64,000 bases of DNA from Paenibacillus wulumuqiensis (GCF_000971965.1 NZ_LAQP01000004.1:575171-639170); one strand, 5' to 3'. Counted from the stretch's first letter, positions 28,801 to 37,428 are shown. A program made the numbers and translations. The notes: generated by a model not told the origin, from the letters alone.

Positions 28801-29169
28801 CTGCCAGAAATGGAAGCTTCGCAGCGCGTCTGGTTCCGTTTTGACCGCCCGGATGCAGTACTGTCAAGGCTGTGGTGGAACGGGCAGGAAGTGCATACTT
28901 TTATGTGGGCGCCATATGAAGTGGAGATTACGGATTATATTCAGGCAGGGGAAAATGAACTGACCATCGAGCTCATGTCCAGCTGCCGCAATCTGCTCGG
29001 TCCTCATCATCATGTACGCGGGGAGCTGACTATGGTAGGTCCGGACAGCTTCAAGGATACGCCGAGCTGGACAGACGGGGACCACCCGGAACGACATATT
29101 TATACCGATCGGTACTGTCTGACTGCCTTTGGACTCAAGGGAAGCCCGGAGATTATTATAAAAGAATAA
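25873..29169 (+). CDS. GH106-like glycoside hydrolase (alpha-L-rhamnosidase-like) with C-terminal sugar-binding domain
   Basis: A 1098-residue cytoplasmic enzyme. The N-terminal barrel starts with AIPFWSWNDRLDPEEI, followed by GVGGFIMHARAGLETPYL and VWCYDENGWPSGF, hallmarks of the GH106-related rhamnosidase group. FTDEPQYG and LSETFGCSGWN carry likely catalytic acids. A low-complexity Ala/Thr/Asp stretch near residue 720 separates the C-terminal part, which holds GH2-type jelly-roll segments (for example VWFRFDRPDAVLSRLWWNG). ATG 25873 lies 6 bases after GGTGGAG. It is 70 bases after the mannosidase gene and surely co-transcribed. The substrate is inferred from family resemblance only. Confidence 0.85.
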   Translation: MNRSNFSSAETAYAPNHPTTGSAERIFRQLHDPPAVYRAIPFWSWNDRLDPEEIRRQVREMKQAGVGGFIMHARAGLETPYLDEEWMDCIAAGIEEGQQLGMQVWCYDENGWPSGFADGVVPQLGLDYQQKWLKMERIDPEKEKHSAVTTDDAAVAKSQSCTIAWYVCREGRYVQIPQEQQEQAELRLYYEVNPYYIDTLDAKVVHAFIESTYEKYADRFAVHFGQAVYGIFTDEPQYGRNQVPWSFTLEQQFRQAYGEELLDILPLLFLEEDGYESARYRFWELVTRLFSESFMKQIGDWCEEHQLRLTGHVVSEDHLTAQTGAVGDAMASYAYMQTPGIDWLGRFISNPLTPKQASSAARQLGQKFVLSETFGCSGWNVSFADLKWIAEWQYVHGINLMCQHLEGYSLRGIRKRDYPPSLYYQQPWWEEYSRFNDYFGRLSMLLAESRRQVDILLLHPIRSSWIVYNNRTTEDGERIHEDFVQISDWLCGLQYSHDYGSESIIANHGAVKDGQFVVGQAAYKLVILPPMVTLAERTLELLLEFVRQGGRAIALGTLPVMVNGRQDKRLTELASYVSCLPLNHLSLADHLAGHLEAGITIRDLVQLPSAGPSDAASLSEQSVPDSAPILSQISTLGEYTLCYLVNTDRMHSYNAEILLPYHGELEQIELEKGKVMPLTDTVGNDPVQSGQGVVVRLSFAPAQSYMLRLRTEQAVAAQQDAAGRTDTTDTTDAASIQSNLRTAEDGPAAAVDTSVQQIIRTGKSWQLTRSDMNSLTLDTCRLRVDRGEWSGVQPVIFLQDQLVGLGHPVAIELEFTVEALPGDYLNREMYLIIEQPEQYVISINDRLLEQRELGWWRDIAFRKLDMTGYLTAGPNRITLARHFANSAETYEAVARAKAFESEGNKLFYDTEIESIYLLGDFHVNSSAGYILVGNGAIYTEGSFRLEEPQSVMQTGDLTTQGLNFYAGNVQLSQQLILPEMEASQRVWFRFDRPDAVLSRLWWNGQEVHTFMWAPYEVEITDYIQAGENELTIELMSSCRNLLGPHHHVRGELTMVGPDSFKDTPSWTDGDHPERHIYTDRYCLTAFGLKGSPEIIIKE

Positions 29170-29205
29170 CACTGGTATAAAAGGGTGATAGTAGTATAAA
29201 TCAAT

Positions 29206-29250
29206 CAGTAGCCGCAGACCTTCTGAACAGACAGCAGTCTGCGGCTGCTG
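29206..29250 (+). other. Intercistronic stem-loop between hydrolase genes
   Basis: CAGTAGCCGCAGAC pairs with GTCTGCGGCTGCTG (one bulge) around 17 bases, with no T run after it. It could be an mRNA-stabilising element or a weak terminator within the hydrolase operon. Confidence 0.55.
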
Positions 29251-29349
29251 ATCTCCTGCAATAATTACAGAAAAAGGTCTGTTTTGACTCAATATATCCC
29301 AGCCCTATACGTAGACTTTCCCTATTTCATTTCCGAAAGGATGACCATC

Positions 29350-30693
29350 ATGACCACCTATCCGCATCTGCCCCGTCTATGCATCAGCGATAATCAGCGG
29401 TTTCTGGTTACCGAAGACGGGCATCCATTTTTCTGGCTGGCCGATACGGCCTGGGAGCTGCTGCACCAGTTGAACCGGGAAGACACCGAATATTATTTGC
29501 ACATCCGTGCCGTACAGGGATTCAATGTCATTCAGACGGTCGCACTGGCCGAGCTGGATGGTCTGCGTACACCCAATGCATATGGACGTCTTCCTTTGCT
29601 GAATGATAATTCCGGTCTGCCGGACCCGCTCCGGCCGGATCTTACGGGAGAGTACTCTTACTGGCAGCATGTCGATGAGATGATCCGGCTCTCGGCTTCG
29701 CTCGGCATGTATACGGCGCTGCTGCCGACTTGGGGAGACAAATTTCATAAGATGTGGGGCAAGGGGCCGGAGATTTTCACACCGAATAATGCTTTTGAAT
29801 ATGGCAAATGGCTCGGTGAACGCTACCGGGAAACGGATTCGCTGATCTGGGTGCTGGGAGGCGATCGTCCGCTGCAGACCCGCCGGCATTTCGAGATCAT
29901 CCGGCAGATGGCACTCGGGATCAGGGAGGGAGACGGGGGAAGACATTTGATGACTTTTCATCCCAAGGGTGGCGTATCTTCGTCCCTGTATGTGCATGAG
30001 GAAGAGTGGCTGGATCTGAATATGGTTCAGTCCAGTCATGGTGCCGGTGTGCGGGACAATTATCGTCTGATCCAACAGGATTATCATCTTCGGCCGATCA
30101 AGCCGACACTGGATGCAGAGCCATGTTATGAAGATATCCCGATTGATTTTGAGCCGGAGAACGGATATTTTGATGAAGTGGATATACGGCAGGCGGCTTA
30201 TTATGCGGTATTCAGCGGTGCGGCAGGTCATACGTATGGTCATCACTCGGTCTGGGCGCTGGCGGATGGACTGTACAGCTCCGTGGCCATGGATCAGCCC
30301 GGTGCCTTTTTTATCATGTCCTGGCAGGATGCGCTGCAGCGTCCGGGAGCCAGGCAGATGCAGCATCTGCGACATCTAATGGAGAGTGTAGACCATACAA
30401 CGGGACAGCCGGCTCAGGAGCTGCTGCAGGATCCTCTGACCGGAGCCAACACTCCAGTGGCAACGAGAGGTAAAAATTACATATTCATCTACTGCCCCCA
30501 GGGACTGTATGTTAAAGTTAGATTGGGAGAACTTCCCGGTACGGAGCTGACTGCCAGCTGGTATTGTCCGCGCACCGGACAGCATACCGGGCAGCTTCGG
30601 ATTCCTAACACAGGTACCCGCCGATTTACCGCTCCTTCCAGCGGCAGGGGCAGGGACTGGGTATTGTGTTTATACTCTGGAAGCAAGGAGTGA
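29350..30693 (+). CDS. DUF4038-family glycoside hydrolase (apiosidase-like)
   Basis: A 447-residue cytoplasmic enzyme. The DUF4038 barrel starts RFLVTEDGHPFFWLADTAWE and continues HQLNREDTEYYLHIRAVQGF. WVLGGDRP and LDAEPCYED carry the probable catalytic acids. The last 85 residues form a small beta domain seen after this barrel in related proteins. Characterised relatives cleave unusual pectin side chains (GH140 apiosidases), but specificity varies widely. ATG 29350 lies 9 bases after AAGG; an upstream ATG at 29341 abuts that site. It completes the hydrolase run, and the YesN gene follows within 6 bases. Confidence 0.88.
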   Translation: MTTYPHLPRLCISDNQRFLVTEDGHPFFWLADTAWELLHQLNREDTEYYLHIRAVQGFNVIQTVALAELDGLRTPNAYGRLPLLNDNSGLPDPLRPDLTGEYSYWQHVDEMIRLSASLGMYTALLPTWGDKFHKMWGKGPEIFTPNNAFEYGKWLGERYRETDSLIWVLGGDRPLQTRRHFEIIRQMALGIREGDGGRHLMTFHPKGGVSSSLYVHEEEWLDLNMVQSSHGAGVRDNYRLIQQDYHLRPIKPTLDAEPCYEDIPIDFEPENGYFDEVDIRQAAYYAVFSGAAGHTYGHHSVWALADGLYSSVAMDQPGAFFIMSWQDALQRPGARQMQHLRHLMESVDHTTGQPAQELLQDPLTGANTPVATRGKNYIFIYCPQGLYVKVRLGELPGTELTASWYCPRTGQHTGQLRIPNTGTRRFTAPSSGRGRDWVLCLYSGSKE

Positions 30694-30698
30694 CCATC

Positions 30699-32345
30699 AT
30701 GTATACAGTGATGATTGTAGAGGATGAGATGCTGGTGCGGATCGGACTCAAAAATTCGGTTGACTGGAATAAATTCAATATGAAAGTGATTGCGGACCTG
30801 CCGGATGGACAGAGCGCATGGGAGACATATACGCAGGAGAAGCCTGACCTGATTATTACGGATATACGCATGCCCCGGATGGATGGTATGGAGCTGATTG
30901 CCCGGATCAGGGAAGAGGACAAACAGACACGGATTGTCGTGCTGTCCTGCCTAGAAGAATTCGAACTGGCACGCCGGGCCATGTCGCTTGGTGTATCCGG
31001 TTACATTCTCAAATTGACGATGACCGAAGAGGAGATTGAGAGCGTATTGTCCGGCATTCAGCGCGAATGGAGCGAGCAGCAGAGTGCGGTTAGTGACCGA
31101 GCAGCCGGGTCGATGCTGCCGGCCAATATGGAACTGGTCAAAGAAAAGTTTCTCAAGGACTTCCTGCTATACGGAATTTACTCAGCCGACGAATTCGAAC
31201 GATTCACCCTGCAAAGCGGCATGCGCCTCTCGCCGGTGCGGATCGTGGCCTGTACGATTGAAGTGGATAACTATTCACGGCTCAAGCAGAAATTCCGCGA
31301 TGAGCATGGACATCTGATCAAGATGACGCTGCTGAACATTCTGAATGAGATTACGACTTCCTTTAAAAGGGGGGAGGGATTCTATGTCGATGAGACGCAT
31401 TATCTGCTGCTGCTCAGCTTTGAGGATATATTGTCCGAGCAGGCGATCCGTCAGCAGATTGCAATGATGCTTCAGCGGGTGCAGGAAGTGATTCGCACCT
31501 ACTTTAACAGCTCCGTTTCCTTTGGTATCAGTCAAATTGGTAGCGCATACAAAAACTTACTGGGACTGTACCAGGAGTCCTGCCAGGTGCTCAGCAACAA
31601 ATTTCTGATGGGTACCGGGCTGTATCATACCCGTAGCGAACAGGTGGATATGACCCCGATAGAAACACAGCTGGAGAGGATTCGGCAGTATGCTCCTGTG
31701 CGCGAACTGCTGTCTCCGCTCCGGCAGGAACGATATGAAGGGTATATCCGTATCCTGCGCAGTCATCTGCAGGATGACCGCAAATCGATCCAGCATCTGC
31801 TGTTCCAGTTCATCCAGTGGGTCAGCACCAGTCTGTATGATCATCATCAGAACGAGAAGACGCTCCTATTCAATATTACCGGCCAACTGGAGCAGTGTGA
31901 TACGCTGCCGGAGATGCTGGATCAGGTGATGGCGTATCTGTCCGAGGTGGTGGAGTATTCCCGCAATCTGCTCTATATGAGTAACGAGATTGCCCGGGCG
32001 CTCCAATATATCAAGCAGCATTATGCCCAGAATATCAGCCTGCAGCAGGTCGCCGATCATGTGAGCCTGAGCTTTGGATATTTGAGCAATCTGTTCAAAA
32101 AGGAGCTGCAGATTACCTTTATCGACTATCTGAATCGCTACCGGATCGAACGGGCCAAGGAGCTGCTCATCGGCACCAATCTCAAGTCGTACGATATTGC
32201 AGTACAGGTAGGTTTTTCGCCGGAATATACGTATTTCAGCAAAGTATTCAAAAAGGTGACCGGACTCAATCCGAACGAATATCGCAGACAGTGGCTCAGC
32301 AGTGCGGGCACAGGCGGGCAGACAGGAGCGAATCACAGCCTATGA
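30699..32345 (+). CDS. YesN-type response regulator with AraC DNA-binding domain
   Basis: A 548-residue regulator. The receiver domain (1-120) has VEDE and the phospho-acceptor Asp in PDLIITDIRMPRMDG. A long linker of about 300 residues, typical of YesN proteins, precedes a C-terminal AraC pair of helix-turn-helices (about 440-540; NISLQQVADHVSLSFGYLSNLFK and FSPEYTYFSKVFKKVTG). ATG 30699 has AAGGAG overlapping the stop of the DUF4038 gene, so it is co-transcribed with the hydrolases. It overlaps the kinase gene by 4 bases. Likely target: the hydrolase genes and perhaps the ABC operon at 37429. Confidence 0.95.
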   Translation: MYTVMIVEDEMLVRIGLKNSVDWNKFNMKVIADLPDGQSAWETYTQEKPDLIITDIRMPRMDGMELIARIREEDKQTRIVVLSCLEEFELARRAMSLGVSGYILKLTMTEEEIESVLSGIQREWSEQQSAVSDRAAGSMLPANMELVKEKFLKDFLLYGIYSADEFERFTLQSGMRLSPVRIVACTIEVDNYSRLKQKFRDEHGHLIKMTLLNILNEITTSFKRGEGFYVDETHYLLLLSFEDILSEQAIRQQIAMMLQRVQEVIRTYFNSSVSFGISQIGSAYKNLLGLYQESCQVLSNKFLMGTGLYHTRSEQVDMTPIETQLERIRQYAPVRELLSPLRQERYEGYIRILRSHLQDDRKSIQHLLFQFIQWVSTSLYDHHQNEKTLLFNITGQLEQCDTLPEMLDQVMAYLSEVVEYSRNLLYMSNEIARALQYIKQHYAQNISLQQVADHVSLSFGYLSNLFKKELQITFIDYLNRYRIERAKELLIGTNLKSYDIAVQVGFSPEYTYFSKVFKKVTGLNPNEYRRQWLSSAGTGGQTGANHSL

Positions 32346-34237
32346 CAGGATGGCGGCGCTCCGGCAAGACCGGCAAAATTCAGCATCTCGGTACCCAGCT
32401 GATCGTCTTCTTCATGGCGGTCAGCATTATTGTGTTCTCCCTGGCGACCTATCTGCTGTATACGTTCATGCTCGGATTGATCAAGGAGCAGAACGAGAAG
32501 CTCTTGTACCAGCAGTTCCAGCAGATTGATCATAATATCCATAACCTGATCAGCGATGTGGATCGGCTGTCCAAGCTGTTCCTGCTGGACAACAATGTGC
32601 AGAGCTATATCCAGAGTAGTGAGACCCGTTCCCAGCTGGAGAATATCGATTTGAAAAAGGACATTTACGCACGGATCGCCAACTTTATCAGCAATTACAG
32701 TTATATTCACTCGATCTACATCATATCGGATGCGAACGGTGCGCTCGGCGGAGATGCGACGCGGACGCTCGTACACTCCGACCGTGCCTGGACGGACAGC
32801 TTTTTCCAATCCGAGGGTTACGAACGGGCCAAGCAGTCTTTTCCCAATCTGACGGTCGAAGGCGGTATGACAGAATCGTACTATAACCCTTACATTACCG
32901 GGGAGGCTGACGGCAGGCTGATCAGCCTGATTCGCGGGGTACGCGCCCTGTACGACCCGCAGACAAGCGCCACGTTGATCTTCAATATGGACGAACAGTA
33001 TCTGGCTTCGACCTATTCGGCTTCGCTCGATATGGCCGAGGGCAATATGTATATTGTTAACAGTGACGGCCGGATTATTTCCGGCAGCAGTCCGGATAGC
33101 GTAGGGCAGCAGAGTCCCTACCTTCCTCCGGCAGGCAGTACGGCAGCATTCGGCAGCTATGATTCGGTCAAAAATGGTGATCCGATCCAGATTGTGTACT
33201 ACCGATTGCAGGACAGCGACTGGTACATGATGCGCGAAGTACCGCTCGGTCTGTTCTCGCAGCAGATCTTTTCCGTGCAGCGGATTATGCTGCTTGTATT
33301 TGCGCTCAGCATTCTAGTTATTTTCGGCGTCTCGTATTTCTCGCTGCGCCGGATGATCCGCCCGCTGCATCTGCTCGCCCACAAGATGCGGGATGTGAGC
33401 AAGGGCGATCTGGGTGTGACGTTTACCGATATTCCGAATAACGAATTCGGTACTGTTATGCGACGGTTCAACGAGATGTCGCTCAGTATCGTCGATCTGC
33501 TGCGCCGCAATAACGAGATTCAGGAGAATCGGCGCAAGCTGGAGATCGAAGCGCTCCAGTATCAGATCAATCCGCATTTTCTGTACAATACGCTCAATAT
33601 GATCCGCTGGATGGCCTCGATGATCAAAGCGGATAATATCGTGAACAGCGTGGTCGCACTTGGCAATATCCTGCGTCCGGTCTTTGCCAGCAAGGACAGC
33701 ATGTGTACGCTGCGGGATGAGCTGAATTATCTGGAAAATTACATCAAAATCATTAACTTTCGCTTCAACAGCACGATTCGATTTGAATTCGATGTGGACC
33801 CTGAACTGCTCAATTGCCGGATTCCCCGCTTTATTCTGCAGCCTGTCGTCGAGAACTCAATCAAGTTCGCCCGGCAGGAGGGAGAAGGGATCGAGATCAG
33901 TATCGAGGTTCATGAAGACGGGCAGGATCTCTGGATCTCGGTCATCGACTCGGGAGCAGGCTTCGATCCGCAGCGGCGGGAACAGCTCAATGCACGTCTG
34001 GCCGCAGGAGAGAGCTATGGAGAAGCGGAAGGGGATATCCATGCTCAGCCGGATGCCAACACGGGCACCGGAGTCGGACTGTATAATGTCAACAAGCGTA
34101 TCCAGCTTTATTTTGGACAGGGGTATGGTCTTCATGTGCCGCAGGTGCCTGCTGGTGCAGAAGTGACAATCCGACTGCCCAAAATGACAGATTCCTCTCA
34201 GCAGGATGGCTTCGGGGACACTCGCCCGGCCGAATAA
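32342..34237 (+). CDS. YesM-type sensor histidine kinase
   Basis: A 631-residue membrane kinase. Two membrane segments (about 22-45 and 318-338) flank a roughly 270-residue extracellular sensor region. Then come a HAMP domain, the His_kinase domain with phospho-acceptor His in QYQINPHFLYNTLNMIRW, and an ATPase domain with PRFILQPVVENSIKFA, DSGAGFDP and TGVGLYNVNKR. ATG 32342 overlaps the YesN stop (ATGA). A glycine/acid-rich insert (about 560-590) widens the ATP lid. It probably senses a sugar or sugar-binding protein and phosphorylates the neighbouring YesN. Confidence 0.95.
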   Translation: MTGWRRSGKTGKIQHLGTQLIVFFMAVSIIVFSLATYLLYTFMLGLIKEQNEKLLYQQFQQIDHNIHNLISDVDRLSKLFLLDNNVQSYIQSSETRSQLENIDLKKDIYARIANFISNYSYIHSIYIISDANGALGGDATRTLVHSDRAWTDSFFQSEGYERAKQSFPNLTVEGGMTESYYNPYITGEADGRLISLIRGVRALYDPQTSATLIFNMDEQYLASTYSASLDMAEGNMYIVNSDGRIISGSSPDSVGQQSPYLPPAGSTAAFGSYDSVKNGDPIQIVYYRLQDSDWYMMREVPLGLFSQQIFSVQRIMLLVFALSILVIFGVSYFSLRRMIRPLHLLAHKMRDVSKGDLGVTFTDIPNNEFGTVMRRFNEMSLSIVDLLRRNNEIQENRRKLEIEALQYQINPHFLYNTLNMIRWMASMIKADNIVNSVVALGNILRPVFASKDSMCTLRDELNYLENYIKIINFRFNSTIRFEFDVDPELLNCRIPRFILQPVVENSIKFARQEGEGIEISIEVHEDGQDLWISVIDSGAGFDPQRREQLNARLAAGESYGEAEGDIHAQPDANTGTGVGLYNVNKRIQLYFGQGYGLHVPQVPAGAEVTIRLPKMTDSSQQDGFGDTRPAE

Positions 34238-34803
34238 TTCACAATCATCAACAGCTGCTCGGCCATATGGTCGGGTGACGCTTCAAACTCATGCTGCGCC
34301 CAGTTCATAATCAATCCCCAGATCGCATACGCCTGATAGCTGGAGAACAGCTCGGGATCGATGGAGCTGGGCTGCCTGGCATCTGTATATGGAGAAGAGC
34401 TGATCTGCTGCATGCCCTGCAGACAGAGCTGCTGCAGCTGGCTGCAGATTTTCTGCTGGAAGCCTGCCATCGAGTGCGAATGAATAATCAGCCGGTAAAA
34501 GCTGCGATGGGCAGCCACATGATCGAAGATCGTAATCGCCGAAGACACCAGTTCACTTACGTCCAGAAAGTCGTTTTCCCCGTAAGGTTCCATATAGGAA
34601 TCGGTCAGATCCTCCAGTACGTATTCGATCAGCTCATCCAGCAGATCTTCTTTGTATATATAATGCTTGTAAAAGGTGCCCCGGTTCACGTCTGCAGCTG
34701 CGACAATATCCGTGATCGTAATGGCGCGAAAATCTTTCTGTTCCAGCAGCTGCAGCAGTGCCTGATGAAAAGCCTGCTTGGTTTTGCGTATGCGGCGATC
34801 CAT
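34198..34803 (-). CDS. TetR-family transcriptional regulator
   Basis: A 201-residue repressor. The N-terminal helix-turn-helix (about 5-55) reads ITITDIVAAADVNRGTFYKHY, the TetR signature. The C-terminal region matches the TetR_C group found next to short-chain dehydrogenases. AAAGGAG lies 9 bases before ATG 34803. Its last 40 bases overlap the convergent end of the YesM gene. It is divergent from the SDR gene, its likely target, and the spacer holds two AGTCAACA elements. Confidence 0.92.
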   Translation of the reverse strand: MDRRIRKTKQAFHQALLQLLEQKDFRAITITDIVAAADVNRGTFYKHYIYKEDLLDELIEYVLEDLTDSYMEPYGENDFLDVSELVSSAITIFDHVAAHRSFYRLIIHSHSMAGFQQKICSQLQQLCLQGMQQISSSPYTDARQPSSIDPELFSSYQAYAIWGLIMNWAQHEFEASPDHMAEQLLMIVNYSAGRVSPKPSC

Positions 34804-34946
34804 AATGATAGTCTCCTTTCAAAACTATTCATTCACCAAAAATAGTACAGTCAACAAAATGGCGCTGATCTGTTGCTTATCCGACAGGAAAGCGTCTTTT
34901 TACTGATTGAGACTGTACCGATGTGTTTGTATCATATTCATAAGGA

Positions 34947-34962
34947 TGTTGTTTAGTCAACA
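34947..34962. promoter_or_regulatory. Candidate TetR operator in the TetR/SDR divergent region
   Basis: TGTTG-tttagt-CAACA is an inverted repeat about 60 bases before the SDR start. Its AGTCAACA half recurs at 34849-34856, about 45 bases before the TetR start. One site per divergent gene suits an autoregulated TetR repressor. Confidence 0.45.
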
Positions 34963-35021
34963 TTTGTTCATTTATGTCAATCTACTAGTATCAATCCAAA
35001 ACGACTGTGGAGGGAACCATT

Positions 35022-35780
35022 ATGAGACTGGAAAATAAAGTTGCTGTTATTACAGGGGCTGCCTCAGGCATGGGCAGGTCATCCGCATTGTTATTTGCCA
35101 GGGAAGGTGCCAAAGTGATCGTATCCGATCTGCGCCAGGATACCGCCCAGCTCACCGTAGATGAGATCGAGGCGGCGGGAGGTACTGCCATTGCACTCAA
35201 AGTCGATGTGACCCAGGAGCAGGATATCCAGAACATGATCGATACGGCAGTCAGCACATATGGAACAGTCGATATTCTGGTCAATAATGCCGGGATCATG
35301 GATAACTTTGTTCCGGCAGAAGATCTGACCGATGAACTGTGGGCACGCATATTCGATATCAATACGACCAGTGTGATGCGGGCTACCCGCAAAGTACTGC
35401 CGATCTTCAAGGAAAAAGGCAGCGGCGTCATCATCAATATCGCTTCCAACGGTGGACTTAACGGCTCCCGTGCAGGAGCGGCATATACTGCTTCCAAGCA
35501 TGCAGTAGTCGGATTCACGCGCAATGTAGGCTTCCAGTATGCGACGCTTGGCATTCGCTGCAATGCCATCGCTCCGGGAGCGGTCAAGACCAATATCAGT
35601 GCCAGTATGACCGAACCGAATGCCTTTGGTCAGCAGAAAGCCATGCTGGGCATGGGACTGAATCCCAAACTCGGCGAACCCGAAGAAGTCGCTGCTGCAG
35701 CACTGTTCCTCGCTTCAGACGATGCCAGCTTTATCAACGGAACGGTGCTTGTAGCCGATGGCGGCTGGAGCGCTTACTGA
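35022..35780 (+). CDS. Short-chain dehydrogenase/reductase
   Basis: A 252-residue classical SDR. It has the cofactor loop TGAASGMG, NNAG, the catalytic Ser region IASNGG and the YxxxK pair in YTASKHAVVGF. The C-terminus SFINGTVLVADGGWSAY is typical. An Asp after the second strand (VSDLRQ) suggests NAD preference. ATG 35022 follows GGAGGG; the GTG at 35007 overlaps that site. It is divergent from and probably repressed by the TetR protein. The substrate is unknown. Confidence 0.93.
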   Translation: MRLENKVAVITGAASGMGRSSALLFAREGAKVIVSDLRQDTAQLTVDEIEAAGGTAIALKVDVTQEQDIQNMIDTAVSTYGTVDILVNNAGIMDNFVPAEDLTDELWARIFDINTTSVMRATRKVLPIFKEKGSGVIINIASNGGLNGSRAGAAYTASKHAVVGFTRNVGFQYATLGIRCNAIAPGAVKTNISASMTEPNAFGQQKAMLGMGLNPKLGEPEEVAAAALFLASDDASFINGTVLVADGGWSAY

Positions 35781-35949
35781 TTAGCATACGCTCTAGGTCC
35801 TGCATAGCGCACCGCCGATTTGTAAGGTGAACCAGTTCTGCAAGGCGGCAGCCGGATTTACTCTTCCATTTGGGGCATGGTAAGATGCATACAGGACCGA
35901 CAGGCTCTGTATAGCTGCTCTGTCACATATGCTCATGGGAGGTTGGATT

Positions 35950-36816
35950 ATGCTGCTCTGGAATGGCAAGCTCGTTAACGAAGAAGACGTACAGGTCTCC
36001 TACCGGGACCGTGGTTATTATTTCGGTGATGGAATCTATGAGGTATTCCGTATCTACGAAGGACATTTGTTTGAAAAGGAAGCTCATCTGGATCGTCTGT
36101 ATAACAGTCTGGCCGAGATCAAAATTCGGATCCCCTGGAGCCGGGAGGAACTATCTGCCCAGATGGATCAGCTGACAGAGACGTTCGGCGCACAGGACGG
36201 CATGCTCTATCTGCAGCTCACCCGCGGTGAAGCAAAGAGAGCACACGCCTTTCCGGCCAGCAGCCAGGCAGTCATGCTCGGCTACTGCGAACCGCTGGCT
36301 CGTCCGGTCGATGCGATCGAGAACGGCATCGCGACGATCACCTGTGAAGACGTACGCTGGCTGCGCTGCAATATCAAATCGCTGAATCTGCTGCCCAATA
36401 CGCTCGCCAAGCAGGAAGCCGCCGAAGCCGGCGCGACTGAAGCCATCCTGATCCGTGCGGACAATACGGTGACCGAGGGCAGCTCATCCAATCTGCTGAT
36501 CGTCAAGGATGGCACGATCTATACCCATCCCGACGGCCCGCTGATCCTGAGTGGCATCACCAAAAAAGTCATCGAACGCATCGCCGTCGATCTGGAGATC
36601 CCGTACGTGGAGCGCCGGTTCACCCGTGAAGAACTGATGGCAGCCGACGAAGCGATGATTACCAGCACCACGATGGAAGCTGCTCCAATCATCACCATCG
36701 ACGGCCAACCGGTCGGTACCGGCATTCCCGGCCCGATCACCCGCCGCCTGCAGGAAGCCTACCTCAAACAGGTACACGCCCTGATCGCCGGTACAACTCC
36801 GGCTTCTCGCACTTGA
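35950..36816 (+). CDS. dat: Class IV aminotransferase, probable D-amino acid transaminase
   Basis: A 288-residue fold-type IV PLP enzyme. YRDRGYYFGDGIYEVFR is the D-alanine transaminase signature near the N-terminus. The PLP lysine is in NIKSLNLLPN, and the glutamate and phosphate-loop motifs are VTEGSSSNLLIV and SGITKKVIERIA. It would make D-glutamate from D-alanine and 2-oxoglutarate for cell-wall precursors. ATG 35950 lies 7 bases after GGGAGG; an ATG at 35929 is upstream of that site. It is monocistronic, with a terminator 90 bases after the stop. Confidence 0.9.
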   Translation: MLLWNGKLVNEEDVQVSYRDRGYYFGDGIYEVFRIYEGHLFEKEAHLDRLYNSLAEIKIRIPWSREELSAQMDQLTETFGAQDGMLYLQLTRGEAKRAHAFPASSQAVMLGYCEPLARPVDAIENGIATITCEDVRWLRCNIKSLNLLPNTLAKQEAAEAGATEAILIRADNTVTEGSSSNLLIVKDGTIYTHPDGPLILSGITKKVIERIAVDLEIPYVERRFTREELMAADEAMITSTTMEAAPIITIDGQPVGTGIPGPITRRLQEAYLKQVHALIAGTTPASRT

Positions 36817-36907
36817 TCGCAAGAAAGTTTCAAGATCAATCTTAACGATAACAGGAAAATAAGTAGACCACTAAGCCATTAATCTGCCAAATGAACAACC
36901 AACTGCT

Positions 36908-36977
36908 GAAAAGCACCCTTCATATGCTCATTAGCTATCTATCCGGTTAAGCTAATGAACATAAAGGGTGCTTTTTT
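36908..36977. terminator. Two-part hairpin terminator after dat
   Basis: AAAAGCACCCTT pairs with AAGGGTGCTTTT, and inside it CATTAGCT pairs with AGCTAATG. A T run follows on the plus strand. Confidence 0.85.
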
Positions 36978-37069
36978 ATATCCCCATTAGCTGCTCCGCA
37001 GTATGGTGAAATAGCTCAAAATGACGTACGTCTTTAACTGCATAATAAGCATCCCCGCACATAGCGGAG

Positions 37070-37176
37070 CAAAGGAAATTCGGTCAAAGGACGACCTTGG
37101 AGCCTGGAAATCACCATCTTGTCCAACCTGTTCATGATTTCCAGGCTCCACCGGAGGACGTGGCCGAATTCCTTTG
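37070..37176. repeat. Dispersed nested-hairpin element, copy B
   Basis: Inner perfect 16-base stem (37098-37113 with 37135-37150, TGGAGCCTGGAAATCA and its complement) inside an outer stem (37070-37086 with 37161-37176, AATTCGGTCA / TGGCCGAATT). The junctions GGACGACCTT and CCGGAGGACGTG are nearly identical to copy A at 14314. Several base pairs in both stems are changed on both sides. It lies between dat and the second sugar ABC operon. Confidence 0.8.
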
Positions 37177-37230
37177 GGCAGTAGCTGCTGCCCATCCACA
37201 TCAGTTTCTACAATATAATCAGCGTCTTTT

Positions 37231-37317
37231 GTTCAACCATATCTGTAGATCGTTCAACTCCCCAGCCGATTCAGCCCGTCATCTGTAGATTGTTCAGCTT
37301 TTTTTACAGATTGTTCA
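37231..37317 (+). promoter_or_regulatory. Phased GTTCA direct repeats upstream of the lplB-like operon
   Basis: GTTCA occurs at 37231, 37252, 37292 and 37313, i.e. spaced 21, 40 and 21 bases, close to whole helical turns. The three later copies sit in a longer shared unit (CTGTAGATCGTTCA, CTGTAGATTGTTCA, TTACAGATTGTTCA). They end about 110 bases before the permease start. Direct repeats on one DNA face are typical of AraC-type activators such as YesN. Confidence 0.55.
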
Positions 37318-37428
37318 TTTAGCGCCCTCCCCTTGCATATTAATATAAGGACATGACAACCGACTCACAATCAAGTCCGATCACGACCTGCCGAGGTCCG
37401 TGGCAAGAAGAACAAAGGAGGTTCCGCT

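Noticed and set aside
36918..36962. Inner hairpin after dat considered as a fourth copy of the dispersed element
   Set aside because: It lacks the GGACGACC and CCGGAKGACG junctions and ends in a T run; it is a terminator.
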